From positions 62,001 to 126,000 of the forward strand of contig NZ_QJRL01000007.1 of assembly GCF_003205205.1 (NCBI RefSeq): DNA of 64,000 nt. Reading direction: 5' to 3'. The position numbers and the translations under genes are program-made. The notes under the pieces are model-generated. The model ran no database searches, was not told the origin of the DNA, and was given only the letters and a program-made list of their open reading frames with translations. Of this stretch, positions 36,155 to 45,027 are shown in pieces; the stretch's first letter is position 1, and each line of letters begins with the position of its first letter. This DNA comes from Pseudomonas sp. LB-090624 (lineage in GTDB: Bacteria > Pseudomonadota > Gammaproteobacteria > Pseudomonadales > Pseudomonadaceae).

Positions 36155-37069
36155 ATGAATCGAAACGACCTGCGTCGCGTAGACCTCAACCTGCTGATCG
36201 TGTTCGAAACGCTGATGCACGAGCGCAGCGTAACGCGGGCTGCAGAAAAACTGTTCCTCGGCCAACCGGCCATCAGCGCGGCCTTGTCGCGCCTGCGTAA
36301 CCTGTTCGACGACCCACTGTTCGTGCGGACCGGCCGCAGCATGGAGCCCTCGGCGCGAGCCCACGAGATATTTGCCCTGCTGTCGCCAGCGCTGGACTCG
36401 ATTTCCACTGCTGTCAGCCGCGCCGCCGAATTCGACCCGGCCACCAGCAATGCGGTGTTCCGCATCGGCCTGTCGGACGACGCCGAGTTCGCCTTGCTGC
36501 CGCAACTGCTCAAGCGCATTCGCGCCGAGGCCCCCGGTATCGTGTTGGTGGTGCGCCGAGTCAACTACCTACTGATGCCGACGCTGCTGGCTTCGGGGGA
36601 AATCTCGGTGGGGGTCAGCTACACCAGCGAACTGCCGGCCAACGCCAAGCGCAAAGTGCTGCGCCGCAGCATGCCGAAACTGCTGCGCGCCGACAGCGTG
36701 CCCGGCAGCATCACCCTCGACGATTTCTGCGCTCGGCCCCACGCATTGGTGTCCTTTGCCGGTGACTTGTCGGGTTTTATCGACGAGGCACTGGAAGAGA
36801 TTGGCCGCAAGCGCCACGTCGTGCTGGCGGTGCCGCAATTCAACGGGTTGGGGAGTTTGCTGGCGGGCACCGACATCGTTGCAACGGTGCCGGACTACAC
36901 GGCCGATGCGCTGACGGCTGCCGGTGGCCTGCGGGCGGAAGACCTGCCGATCCCCGTGCGCAGTTTCGAGCTTCACATGGCCTGGCGCGGAGCGCAGGAC
37001 AACGACCCGGCGGAAAAATGGTTGCGGTCGCGGATACAGATGTTTTTTGGCGACCCTGACAGTCTTTGA
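36155..37069 (+). CDS. mexT: LysR-family regulator MexT
   Basis: 304 residues beginning MNRNDLRRVDLNLLIVFETL, which matches P. aeruginosa MexT closely from memory through ISAALSRLRNLFDDPLFVRT and the ending RSRIQMFFGDPDSL. The N-terminal HTH is at about 20-60. MexT activates mexEF-oprN and mexS on electrophilic or nitrosative stress. Here mexS is divergent, but no mexEF-oprN follows; downstream lies a DUF1543 gene. The pump may be elsewhere or absent. Confidence 0.93.
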   Translation: MNRNDLRRVDLNLLIVFETLMHERSVTRAAEKLFLGQPAISAALSRLRNLFDDPLFVRTGRSMEPSARAHEIFALLSPALDSISTAVSRAAEFDPATSNAVFRIGLSDDAEFALLPQLLKRIRAEAPGIVLVVRRVNYLLMPTLLASGEISVGVSYTSELPANAKRKVLRRSMPKLLRADSVPGSITLDDFCARPHALVSFAGDLSGFIDEALEEIGRKRHVVLAVPQFNGLGSLLAGTDIVATVPDYTADALTAAGGLRAEDLPIPVRSFELHMAWRGAQDNDPAEKWLRSRIQMFFGDPDSL

Positions 37070-37458
37070 GCCGCACGGTGCTGGGCGGACGGAGAGAGCT
37101 ATGAACCTTCGGCCCTGCCCGTATCAACCCCCGGACCAAAGTCAGCGCACCACACGTCACGCTGGAGAATCTATCCAAATGTGAAAAATAGGGCGGCATC
37201 ATGCCGACCTGGCTGGCAAACTCCACACGCTCTCAACGGATTTGAAGAATCGGTTTCGATCACATGGCCAGTGACGCTGAAACTCGCCAGCGCACCCAAC
37301 CCTCTCAGCGTCGTGCAGCGTGACGCTTACTCCTTGGCAGACAACGTCACGGTCCAGGTCGGTATCGAAAACAGTCAGGTCAGCCTCACCGCCTTGCCCG
37401 TCAAAGCAACGCTGACACTTTCCCGGAACGCGTCCCCTGCCCCCAGAAGGAATTGCTC
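37070..37458. other. Intergenic region after mexT
   Basis: 389 bases. A 96-codon open reading (37181-37471) lacks a convincing start and ribosome site and runs past the real start of the next gene, so I do not call it. No terminator or operator stands out. Confidence 0.5.
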
Positions 37459-37950
37459 ATGCTGTACGTAGTCATGCTCGGTGGCCGCCACCCCCGGGCC
37501 AGTATCGAGGTACACGACGTGCTGTTCGCGCAGGCAAACTCCCTGCAGCAGGCATACCCGCAACTGCGCGAAGGCTGGTTCGGCAGCCGTGCGGGCCTGC
37601 ACATCGACTCGTGGCTGGAAGTCGACGGTATCGATCGCTACCGTGTCACATTCAGCCAGCTCGCGCCGGGCCCGGATGATCCGCGGCTGTTCTTCATCAA
37701 CCTGGGCGGCTACGAGCCGCAGGTGTTTGGCGAGGCGCACCGCTACTTGCTGATAGTGGCCAGGGACAAGGCCCAGGCCAAGCAACTGGGCAAGCAACGC
37801 ATGCAGGGAGGCTGGCTCAAGCCGCATACCGATGCAGTACTGGAGGTAGACGATTGCCTGCCAGTCGACCTGGTGGGCGGGCGTTATGTGCACTTGATCG
37901 AAGGTGCACATGGCGGGCTGCGTCAATACAGCGACTACATCCTGCTCTGA
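37459..37950 (+). CDS. DUF1543 family protein
   Basis: From the ATG at 37459 (AAGGA seven bases upstream) the protein is 163 residues. It begins MLYVVMLGGRHPRASIEVHD, the DUF1543 signature, and contains a second similar half (LFFINLGGYEPQVFGEAHRY), consistent with an internal duplication of that fold. No known reaction. It is followed by a bidirectional terminator. Confidence 0.88.
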   Translation: MLYVVMLGGRHPRASIEVHDVLFAQANSLQQAYPQLREGWFGSRAGLHIDSWLEVDGIDRYRVTFSQLAPGPDDPRLFFINLGGYEPQVFGEAHRYLLIVARDKAQAKQLGKQRMQGGWLKPHTDAVLEVDDCLPVDLVGGRYVHLIEGAHGGLRQYSDYILL

Positions 37951-38008
37951 GGTTAAAACACCGTTCTACCGGCGGGAATCGGGTGGCCAGCGAGTGCGAT
38001 GGGAAAAC

Positions 38009-38040
38009 AAAAGCCGGGGCTGCATGCAGACCCGGCTTTT
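38009..38040. terminator. Bidirectional terminator between convergent genes
   Basis: AAAAGCCGGG (38009-38018) pairs with CCCGGCTTTT (38031-38040), and CTGCATGCAG inside is itself palindromic. The A/T ends serve both strands. Confidence 0.9.
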
Positions 38041-38053
38041 GCGTGGCCGGGGC

Positions 38054-39424
38054 TCAGCCCCGAGCGTTGGAGTACGCAGGGCCGCTGCGCAGGCCGGTGT
38101 GCTCCTCCACCGCGCCGGTGCCATCCAGGTAACCATGCTTGCGCAAGTCTGGCATGAGCACGGCTGCCAGCAGGGTAATGGCGCTCATGGCCGCCACGTA
38201 GTAATAGAAGTACGACTCCACCCCCGCCCCGCGCAACGATAGCGCCACGTACTCGGCCGTGCCGCCGCAAAGCGCATTGCCCAATGCATAAGGCAAGCCC
38301 ACCCCCAGTGCGCGCACGGTGGCGGGATAGAGGTCAGCCTTGAGCACGCCGGTCACCGGCGTATAGAACGCTGCAATCAGCAGCCCGAGCATGACCAGCG
38401 CGAAGGCTTCGTACGGGTTACTGACGCTCTTCAGGCCCGTGAGCAACGGCACGATCAACAGGCTCGACAGCAGGCCGAAGGCAATCATGCTGTTACGCGA
38501 GCCGATCCGGTCGGCCATCATCCCGAACACCGGCTGCAGACACATGAACACCACCAGCGCGGCGGTCATGATGAAGCTGACCGTCGAGGGGTCGAAGCCG
38601 GCCGACACCACCAGGTACTTCTGCATGTAGGTAGAGAACGTGTAAAAGTGCAGCGAGCAACCAGCCGTGATGGCAATGGTCAGCAGCACGGCTTTCTTGT
38701 GCTTCATCAGGGCCTTGATCGAGCCGGCTTCCTTGTGTTTCGCGCCTTGGGCATGGGCTGTCTCCAGCATTGAGCGGCGCAGGTAGACCACCACCAGTGC
38801 ACTGACCGCACCGATGAAGAACGGTATCCGCCAGCCCCAGGCCTTGAGATCTTCGAGCGGCAGCACATTCTGCAGCACCACCACCGTCAGCAGCGCCAGG
38901 AGTTGGCCGGCAATGATCGTGAAGTACTGGAACGAGCCAAAGAAGCAGCGCTTGCCCTTGCGGGAAATCTCGCTGATGTAGGTGGCCCCGGTGCCATATT
39001 CAGCACCCACCGAAAGCCCCTGCATCAGGCGAGCAACCAACAGCAGCACTGGAGCAGCCATGCCGATGGACTCGTAAGTGGGCAGCAGGGCGATCATCAG
39101 CGAGCCGCCGCACATCAGGAACACAGAGATGATCATGGAAAACTTACGACCACGGGTGTCGGCCAGGTATCCGAAGATCCAACCGCCCAGGGGGCGCATG
39201 AAGAAGCCCACGGCGAAGATCCCGGCGGTCGCCAGCAACTGTGTGGTCTGGTCGCCCTGGGGGAAGAACAGGGCTGCGAAGTAGATCGAAGTGTAGGCGT
39301 AGATGAAGAAGTCGTACCACTCCACCAGGTTGCCGGAACAAGCACCGAGTATGGCGCGTATCCGTTGGCGGTTGGTCAGGTTGCGGATATCAGGCGCAGC
39401 GGAATTGTTATTGTTGGCGTGCAT
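38054..39424 (-). CDS. MHS-family (KgtP-like) H+/carboxylate symporter 1
   Basis: 456 residues with 12 predicted membrane helices. The family signatures are GNLVEWYDFFIYAYTSIYFA, FFMRPLGGWIFGYLADTRGR and LMQGLSVGAEYGTGATYIS. MHS carriers import mono-, di- or tricarboxylates with protons. It is a close paralogue of the carrier at 51517-52884. Site CAGCTAT-N11-ATAGCTG lies in its upstream region. Substrate is unknown but is probably that of the nearby catabolic operon. Confidence 0.92.
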   Translation of the reverse strand: MHANNNNSAAPDIRNLTNRQRIRAILGACSGNLVEWYDFFIYAYTSIYFAALFFPQGDQTTQLLATAGIFAVGFFMRPLGGWIFGYLADTRGRKFSMIISVFLMCGGSLMIALLPTYESIGMAAPVLLLVARLMQGLSVGAEYGTGATYISEISRKGKRCFFGSFQYFTIIAGQLLALLTVVVLQNVLPLEDLKAWGWRIPFFIGAVSALVVVYLRRSMLETAHAQGAKHKEAGSIKALMKHKKAVLLTIAITAGCSLHFYTFSTYMQKYLVVSAGFDPSTVSFIMTAALVVFMCLQPVFGMMADRIGSRNSMIAFGLLSSLLIVPLLTGLKSVSNPYEAFALVMLGLLIAAFYTPVTGVLKADLYPATVRALGVGLPYALGNALCGGTAEYVALSLRGAGVESYFYYYVAAMSAITLLAAVLMPDLRKHGYLDGTGAVEEHTGLRSGPAYSNARG

Positions 39425-39666
39425 GGGTAACTCCAGATCTTGGGCAAACGCAAGGCAGGAACGACAGCGTTGGTTTACGTTCTATGGATCGGCGTGGAGT
39501 CGTGGCGGGAGATAGCAAGCGGTGAAAGGCAGGGCGCTGGAACGCGGATCATGAGTGGCACCTTCTGGGATCTATTATTTTACAAGTCAGCGAAAGCGCA
39601 CTGACTTTTATTCCTGAGCAAAACTACGCCCTCGTCTGGGGAGCGGCCAGACCCGCTGCCCTCTAG

Positions 39667-39691
39667 CAGCTATGCCGCGATTGAATAGCTG
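39667..39691. promoter_or_regulatory. LysR-type site A (CAGCTAT-N11-ATAGCTG)
   Basis: A perfect 7-bp inverted repeat with 11-base spacing, giving the T-N11-A core of LysR operators. It is just past the end of the lysR gene and about 250 bases upstream of symporter 1. The distance is longer than usual. Confidence 0.55.
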
Positions 39692-39698
39692 GCCAGCA

Positions 39699-40622
39699 TC
39701 AGAGCATGTGCCCTGCCCAGATGCCTTCGGCCACCAATTCCGAGGCGATGTCGACGAAGGTCTGGCCGACATAGCGGGTTGCCGGGCTCACCTGGCGGTC
39801 GGCGGGCAGTACCAACACCAGTTTGCGCATGGGCGTGGGGTCGACCAACGGTGCGGCGCACAGCGTGCCGTCATTCAAGCGCGAGTAGATCGACGCCAAG
39901 GGCAATGCCGTGTAGCCAAAGCCATTCCGGACCAGGTCGATCATTGCGCCGAACGAATCCGCCTCGACGCTGGTGGTGATCTTGAATCCGCGCTCCAAGG
40001 CACATTGGTCCATGATCTTGCGCAGCCCATGGCGGGGGCTGGGCAAGACCATCGGTTCACTGGCCAACTGCGCGAAAGGGATCGCCGTGTCGAGGGTCAG
40101 CCCGGAATCGGGAGGGCCGACCAACACAAGGTTTTCCATCATCACCGGTTCGATGCGCAGGGTATGCAGCGGCTGTGGATCGTAGGAGATGGCCAACTCC
40201 AGCTCGCCGCGCTGCAACCAGTCGAGCAGGTAGCCGCTGAAGGCCGATGAGAAGCGAATGGAGAGGTCCGGGTGGGTATCGCAGATGCGCTTGACCAGCG
40301 GCACGGTGACGATCTCGGCGATGGTCGGCGTGGTACCGATGGCGACCATGCCGCGAAAGGCCGCGCGCCCGCCAGCGACCGAAGTACGAATGGACTCCAG
40401 CTCGTTCATGATGCGGGTGGCCCGCTCAAGCACCTCGAGCCCCGCCGCAGTGATTTCCATCCCACGGCCATGGCGCTCGAACAAGTAAACACCCAACTCC
40501 TTTTCCAACTGCCGTATTTGCCGGCTCAACGCCGGTTGAGCGACATGCAGCCGGTCCGACGCCTTGCTCAAGCTGCCCAGTTCAGCCACGTGGATCAGGG
40601 TTTTGAGTTGCGTTACGTCCAT
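39699..40622 (-). CDS. LysR-family regulator of the catabolic island
   Basis: 307 residues beginning MDVTQLKTLIHVAELGSLSK. HTH: KASDRLHVAQPALSRQIRQL. The effector domain starts near 90 (GMVAIGTTPTIAEIVTVPLV). The style is Nac/Cbl/CynR-like (HGRGMEITAAGLEVLERA). It lies among the transport genes of the island. An operator-like element, CAGCTAT-N11-ATAGCAG, precedes its start and is repeated at three further promoter regions, which suggests it controls itself and the island. The inducer is probably the substrate or its CoA-free intermediate. Confidence 0.9.
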   Translation of the reverse strand: MDVTQLKTLIHVAELGSLSKASDRLHVAQPALSRQIRQLEKELGVYLFERHGRGMEITAAGLEVLERATRIMNELESIRTSVAGGRAAFRGMVAIGTTPTIAEIVTVPLVKRICDTHPDLSIRFSSAFSGYLLDWLQRGELELAISYDPQPLHTLRIEPVMMENLVLVGPPDSGLTLDTAIPFAQLASEPMVLPSPRHGLRKIMDQCALERGFKITTSVEADSFGAMIDLVRNGFGYTALPLASIYSRLNDGTLCAAPLVDPTPMRKLVLVLPADRQVSPATRYVGQTFVDIASELVAEGIWAGHML

Positions 40623-40695
40623 CGGTCAACCACTGGCAAGGAAAGAAGCGCCTCTGAAACGGCGTGTTTGACAGTCTAAAGACAGCCTCTGGCGC

Positions 40696-40720
40696 CAGCT
40701 ATAGCATTTGAGCATAGCAG
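40696..40720. promoter_or_regulatory. LysR-type site B (CAGCTAT-N11-ATAGCAG)
   Basis: Six of seven arm positions pair around 11 bases, with T-N11-A. It lies about 86 bases upstream of the lysR start, a classical autoregulatory position. Confidence 0.6.
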
Positions 40721-40748
40721 CTAGAACCCCATGCGAACCCCTCGGGCT

Positions 40749-40766
40749 GGCCACACACGTGTGGCC
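40749..40766. other. 18-bp perfect hairpin/palindrome
   Basis: GGCCACAC and GTGTGGCC flank AC. It lies between the lysR start and the end of the DAACS gene. No T run follows on either strand, so it is not an intrinsic terminator; it may be an operator or an mRNA 3' stabilising stem. Confidence 0.4.
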
Positions 40767-40836
40767 GCACGGATGAATGCCCTGTTCCACCCGCTGAAAT
40801 CACCCGCAGGCCCCCAGTGCCCACCAAGCGCCGACC

Positions 40837-42129
40837 TCAAGCTGTTGAACGCTCTACTTCCGGGTCAGTGGCGCGTGAGTTAGCCGGCTGTGCGTCCGGT
40901 TCCTGCAGCTCCCCTTCCCACTTGGCCACTACCGCAGTGGCGATCGAGTTGCCGACGGCGTTGGTAGCCGAGCGTCCCATGTCGAGGAAGGTGTCGATCC
41001 CCAGGATCAACAGCAGCCCCGCTTCAGGAATATCGAACTGCACCAGGGTTGCGGCAATCACGACCAACGATGCCCGAGGCACCCCGGCGAGCCCCTTGGA
41101 GGTCAGCATCAAGGTAAGCAGCATGAGGATCTGGGTGCTGAGGGTCATCTCGATTCCGTACGCTTGGGCGATGAACAGCACGGCGAAGGTGCAGTACATC
41201 ATCGAACCGTCCAGGTTGAAGGAGTAGCCCATGGGCATCACGAAACTGGAAATCTTGCGGCTGACCCCGAACCGATCCAGTGCCGAAAGCAGTTTTGGAT
41301 ACGCCGATTCGGAGCTGGCGGTGGCGAACGCCAGCAGGAACGCCTCCTTGATGAGTGCGAGCAAGGCGAACACCCGCCGGCCCAGGAACATCGCGCCGGC
41401 CAGCACCAGCAACACCCACAGCAAGAGCAAGCCCAGATAGAAGTCGCGCATGAATACCGCGAACGTAGCCAGGATCGACAAGCCGTTGACCGCCACCGTT
41501 GCGGCCATGGCCGCCATCACTGCCAAGGGCGCCAGCTTCATGACGTAGCCCGTGATCAGCAGCATGGCCTGCGCCAGCTCATCGGTCAGGCGCACCAGGC
41601 CCTTGGCTTTTTCGCCCAGCGCCGCCAGGGCGACCCCGAAGAACAGCGAGAACACCACGATCTGCAGGATTTCGTTGTTGGCCAGGGCCTCGGCGAAGGA
41701 CCTGGGTACCAGATGGGTGACAAAGGCCTTGAGGGTAAAGGCCGAGGTCTGCAGCGAAGTGGTTTCGCTGGCGTCTGGCAGCGGCAGTGCCAGGTGCAGC
41801 CCCGGCTGCAAAATGTTGGCCATCATCAAGCCGACTGCCAGCGACAGCAGCGAGGCTGTCATGAACCACATCATGGCCTTGCCGAACACCCTGCCTACCG
41901 CACCAGCGTCGCCCATGTGGGCGATGCCAACCACCAGGGTGGAAAACACCAGCGGCCCGATCAGCATCTTGATCAGCCTGAGGAACACATCCGATATCAC
42001 CGAGATGTAGCCCGCGGTATGGGCGGCGGCGGCCTTGTCCGGGCTGGTGAGAAAAATGACGTAGCCGATCACCACACCGAGAAACATGGCCAGCAGTATC
42101 CAGCCCGCCAACGGTAGTCTGCGTTTCAT
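40837..42129 (-). CDS. DAACS-family dicarboxylate/amino-acid:cation symporter
   Basis: From the ATG at 42129 the protein is 430 residues (MKRRLPLAGWILLAMFLGVV). It has about eight membrane helices plus the two re-entrant loops: ATASSESAYPKLL (serine-rich HP1) and VPRASLVVIAATLVQF (HP2). NLDGSMMYCTFAVLFIAQ matches the NMDG-type motif. DctA/GltP relatives import succinate, malate, glutamate or aspartate with H+ or Na+. It is divergent from the catabolic operon, so it likely brings in a dicarboxylate used there. Confidence 0.92.
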   Translation of the reverse strand: MKRRLPLAGWILLAMFLGVVIGYVIFLTSPDKAAAAHTAGYISVISDVFLRLIKMLIGPLVFSTLVVGIAHMGDAGAVGRVFGKAMMWFMTASLLSLAVGLMMANILQPGLHLALPLPDASETTSLQTSAFTLKAFVTHLVPRSFAEALANNEILQIVVFSLFFGVALAALGEKAKGLVRLTDELAQAMLLITGYVMKLAPLAVMAAMAATVAVNGLSILATFAVFMRDFYLGLLLLWVLLVLAGAMFLGRRVFALLALIKEAFLLAFATASSESAYPKLLSALDRFGVSRKISSFVMPMGYSFNLDGSMMYCTFAVLFIAQAYGIEMTLSTQILMLLTLMLTSKGLAGVPRASLVVIAATLVQFDIPEAGLLLILGIDTFLDMGRSATNAVGNSIATAVVAKWEGELQEPDAQPANSRATDPEVERSTA

Positions 42130-42406
42130 TGAGCACCTGTATTCAAGCAATAAGATCCGACACTGCCTGGGCAGTGCATTACGGAACGAAATAGGACAGT
42201 GCAAGGTGCCGGAACCGGCATGGTGAGGATGGCGTATCGGCCAATGGCGGCTCAGCAGTGAGCCACCCGGCAAGCGTGCGCAGGTAACGAAGCAACATCG
42301 ACGACCCCCAATTTTATTGTTGTTTTGATTCGACAGCGGCTCGGCCGCGATCGAGTCGACAACCTAACGTCTTCGCCGACGCCCCATAAGCGCTGCTGGT
42401 GTCTAT

Positions 42407-42431
42407 CAGCTATGCCCGCTTTCTATAACGC
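42407..42431. promoter_or_regulatory. LysR-type site C (CAGCTAT-N11-ATAACGC)
   Basis: The left arm is identical to sites A and B; the right arm keeps only ATA-C. It sits in the divergent DAACS/operon promoter region, about 200 bases before the operon start. Confidence 0.45.
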
Positions 42432-42514
42432 CAGCTTCCCCTGCCCGAGCCATGCCTGACCCGGCGCGGCAACCGGTCGCAGCGAGCGTCGACCTGCCGT
42501 TGCATGAGCCGACC

Positions 42515-42531
42515 TATGCCGCAACGGCATA
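42515..42531. promoter_or_regulatory. Dyad TATGCCG-CAA-CGGCATA
   Basis: A perfect 7-bp inverted repeat with a 3-base centre, about 100 bases before the TPP enzyme start. It could be an operator for the TetR-family regulator of the island. Confidence 0.45.
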
Positions 42532-42618
42532 TCTCAAAGAAAAAAACGGTAGTCGTCGTGCACGGCAACTCCCCCCATGATGAGGAAAAACAAAAGCAGC
42601 ACTGCCGGGAGAGACCCC

Positions 42619-43149
42619 ATGTCATCGCAAGAAGCTGAACAGAACTGGCAAGAGGACGTGTTCCGCGTTCTCAAGGCCCACGACGTCAAGCACGTCGTGT
42701 TCGTCCCGGATGCCGGCCACTCGGCGGCCATCCGCATGTCCTACGCGGACCCCGATATCAAGGCCGTTGTGCTGACCACCGAAGAAGAAGGCATCGGCTA
42801 CCTGGCCGGCGCCTGGTTGGGCGGCGAACGCGGCGCCCTGCTGATGCAGTCGAGCGGCGTCGGCAACTGCATCAACACCCTTGCCCTGCAGAACTGCGCC
42901 GGCTTCCCGCTGCTGATGGTGGTGACCATGCGTGGCGACTGGGCCGAGTTCAACGCCTGGCAGAACCCCATGGGCCAAGCCACCGAAGCCTCCCTCAACT
43001 TGATGAAGGTGATGACCTGGCGCGCCGACCAGCCAGAGGACGTAGCCCCCCTGCTGCACGGCGCTGCCACCATGGCCTTCAATGGCGATGCCGCCACCGC
43101 CCTGCTGCTTGGCCAGCGTCTGATCGGAGAAAAGAAATGGGTCAAGTAA
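42619..43149 (+). CDS. TPP-dependent decarboxylase, PYR-domain (alpha) subunit
   Basis: From the ATG at 42619 the protein is 176 residues. It is the pyrimidine-binding half of a TPP enzyme, resembling ComD of sulfopyruvate decarboxylase or the N-half of phosphonopyruvate decarboxylase. TTEEEGIGYLAGAWLGGERG carries the glutamate that activates TPP, followed by MQSSGVGNCINTL. Its end overlaps the start of the beta subunit. These enzymes decarboxylate 2-oxo acids to aldehydes. The substrate here is unknown. Confidence 0.87.
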   Translation: MSSQEAEQNWQEDVFRVLKAHDVKHVVFVPDAGHSAAIRMSYADPDIKAVVLTTEEEGIGYLAGAWLGGERGALLMQSSGVGNCINTLALQNCAGFPLLMVVTMRGDWAEFNAWQNPMGQATEASLNLMKVMTWRADQPEDVAPLLHGAATMAFNGDAATALLLGQRLIGEKKWVK

Positions 43150-43733
43150 GCGCTAACCACGTGCTGTGCCGCCGTGAAGTCGTCCGTACCTTGCTGGCCG
43201 ATCGCAACGATGTGCTCGTGGTCACCGGCCTGGGCTCGGCCTCCTATGATGTGATGGCGGCAGGCGATCACGACAACAACTACTACCTCTGGGCCGCCAT
43301 GGGCAGCGCCATCACCGTAGGCCTGGGCCTTGCCAATGCCCAGCCAGACAAAAGCGTGGTGGTGGTCACCGGTGACGGCGAACTGCTGATGGGTTTTGGT
43401 GCCCTGGCCACCGTTGCCCTGCAACAGCCGAAGAACCTGACCATCGTGGTACTGGACAACGGCCACTTCGGCGAGACAGGCATGCAGGTCAGCCACGCCG
43501 GTTTCGGCATTCAGCTGGACCAGGTTGCCAACACCTGCGGTTTCGCCTGGACTCAGGAAATTCGTGAGATGGACGGTGTGCACGCCTTGCGCGAGCGTTT
43601 CGCCAACCGTGACGGGGTCAAGCTGGCGACGGTGAAAATCAAGGCTGAGAACCCACCCCGCGTACTGCCGCCGCGCGATGGTCATTACATCAAGAACCGC
43701 TTCCGCGCCGCTCTGGGCTTTGCGCCTATCTGA
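43137..43733 (+). CDS. TPP-dependent decarboxylase, PP-domain (beta) subunit
   Basis: 198 residues, overlapping the alpha gene by 13 bases. The diphosphate/Mg2+ motif is VTGDGELLMGFGALATVALQ continuing to VVLDN (GDG-x-N). VTGLGSASYDVMAAGDHDNN near the N-terminus matches ComE and phosphonopyruvate decarboxylase C-halves. Together the two subunits form an alpha/beta decarboxylase. No sulfonate or phosphonate genes are nearby, so another 2-oxo acid is likely. Confidence 0.88.
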   Translation: MGQVSANHVLCRREVVRTLLADRNDVLVVTGLGSASYDVMAAGDHDNNYYLWAAMGSAITVGLGLANAQPDKSVVVVTGDGELLMGFGALATVALQQPKNLTIVVLDNGHFGETGMQVSHAGFGIQLDQVANTCGFAWTQEIREMDGVHALRERFANRDGVKLATVKIKAENPPRVLPPRDGHYIKNRFRAALGFAPI

Positions 43734-43801
43734 CCGTGTTACAGGGCCGGCCGGCCGCCGAACCACGATGACGCTGCCGGCCCGGCCCACCCAGGAGAAT
43801 G

Positions 43802-44971
43802 ATGATGCACGACAACAACAGCAATGAAGAACTCAACGCCATTCGCGAGGGTGTGCGTGCCCTGTGTGGCGACTTCCCGGCCGAGTACTGGCGCAAGATC
43901 GACGAGGAAAAGGGCTTCCCTGAAGCCTTCGTCAAGGCCATGACTGACGAGGGGTGGCTATCGGCGATGATTCCCGAAGATTTCGGCGGTTCCGGCCTGG
44001 GCCTGGCCGAGGCTTCGGTCATTCTCGAAGAGGTCAATGCCTGCGGCGGTAACTCTGGCACCATCCATGGCCAGATGTACAACATGTTCACCTTGCTGCG
44101 TAACGGCAGCGACGAGCAGAAGCGCTATTACCTGCCCAAACTGGCCAGCGGCGAACTGCGCCTGCAATCGATGGCCGTGACCGAGCCGTCCACCGGCACC
44201 GACACCACCAAGATCAAGACCACTGCGGTTCGCAAGGGCGACAAGTACGTGGTCAATGGCCAGAAGGTGTGGATCTCGCGGGTGCAGCATTCAGACCTGA
44301 TGATCCTGCTGGCACGCACCACCCCGCTCGCCGAGGTGACGAAAAAGGTCGATGGCATGTCGATTTTCCTGGTCGACCTGCGCGAGGCCATCGGCAACGG
44401 CCTGACCGTGCAGCCGATCGCCAACCTGGTGAACCACGAGACCAACGAGCTGTTCTTCGACAACCTGGAAATCCCAGCCAGTAGTTTGATTGGTGAAGAA
44501 GGCAAGGGCTTTCGCTACATCCTCGACGGCCTCAACGCAGAGCGCACCCTGATTGCCGCCGAATGCATCGGCGATGGCCGCTGGTTTGTCGAGAAAGCCA
44601 GCCAGTACGCCCGTGACCGCGAGGTGTTCGGCCGGCCGATCGGCAAGAATCAGGGCGTGCAGTTCCCCATCGCGGAAGCCCACATCGAGATCGAAGCCGC
44701 CGACCTGATGCGCTGGCGCGCCTGTACTGAATACGACAGCGGGCGCAACGCCGGGGCGGCCGCCAACATGGCCAAGTACCTGGCCGCCAAGGCCAGCTGG
44801 GAGGCCGCCAACGCCTGCCTGCAGACCCACGGCGGCTTCGGCTTTGCCAATGAATATGACGTCGAGCGCAAGTTCCGCGAGACCCGCCTGTACCAGGTTG
44901 CGCCCATCTCGACCAACCTGATCCTGTCCTATGTGGCTGAACACCTGCTGGAACTGCCACGCTCGTTCTGA
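43802..44971 (+). CDS. Acyl-CoA dehydrogenase with atypical catalytic loop
   Basis: The start is one of three stacked ATGs (43799, 43802, 43805) behind AGGAG; 389 residues are given here. FAD-binding and substrate motifs are typical: QSMAVTEPSTGTDTT, NGQKVWISRVQHSD, FGRPIGKNQGVQFPIAEAH and the LQTHGGFGFANEYDVERKFR C-terminal block. The segment that usually reads YEGT with the catalytic Glu is VAPISTNLIL here. The base is therefore probably elsewhere, as in isovaleryl-CoA dehydrogenase. It should donate electrons to the EtfBA encoded two genes on. Confidence 0.88.
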   Translation: MMHDNNSNEELNAIREGVRALCGDFPAEYWRKIDEEKGFPEAFVKAMTDEGWLSAMIPEDFGGSGLGLAEASVILEEVNACGGNSGTIHGQMYNMFTLLRNGSDEQKRYYLPKLASGELRLQSMAVTEPSTGTDTTKIKTTAVRKGDKYVVNGQKVWISRVQHSDLMILLARTTPLAEVTKKVDGMSIFLVDLREAIGNGLTVQPIANLVNHETNELFFDNLEIPASSLIGEEGKGFRYILDGLNAERTLIAAECIGDGRWFVEKASQYARDREVFGRPIGKNQGVQFPIAEAHIEIEAADLMRWRACTEYDSGRNAGAAANMAKYLAAKASWEAANACLQTHGGFGFANEYDVERKFRETRLYQVAPISTNLILSYVAEHLLELPRSF

Positions 44972-45027
44972 TCCGGACTGCCCCCCGTTACCCACGAGGG
45001 CTTGCCATAACAAGAGAGACGACCACC

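Larger units (their letters stand above)
42130..42618. promoter_or_regulatory. Divergent control region of the DAACS gene and the catabolic operon
   Basis: 489 bases without a gene. It carries LysR-type site C and a TATGCCG-CAA-CGGCATA dyad (below). Both -35/-10 sets remain unassigned. Confidence 0.55.

Noticed and set aside
37181..37471. 96-aa reading after mexT
   Set aside because: Poor start context, overlaps the start of the DUF1543 gene and shows no family resemblance.
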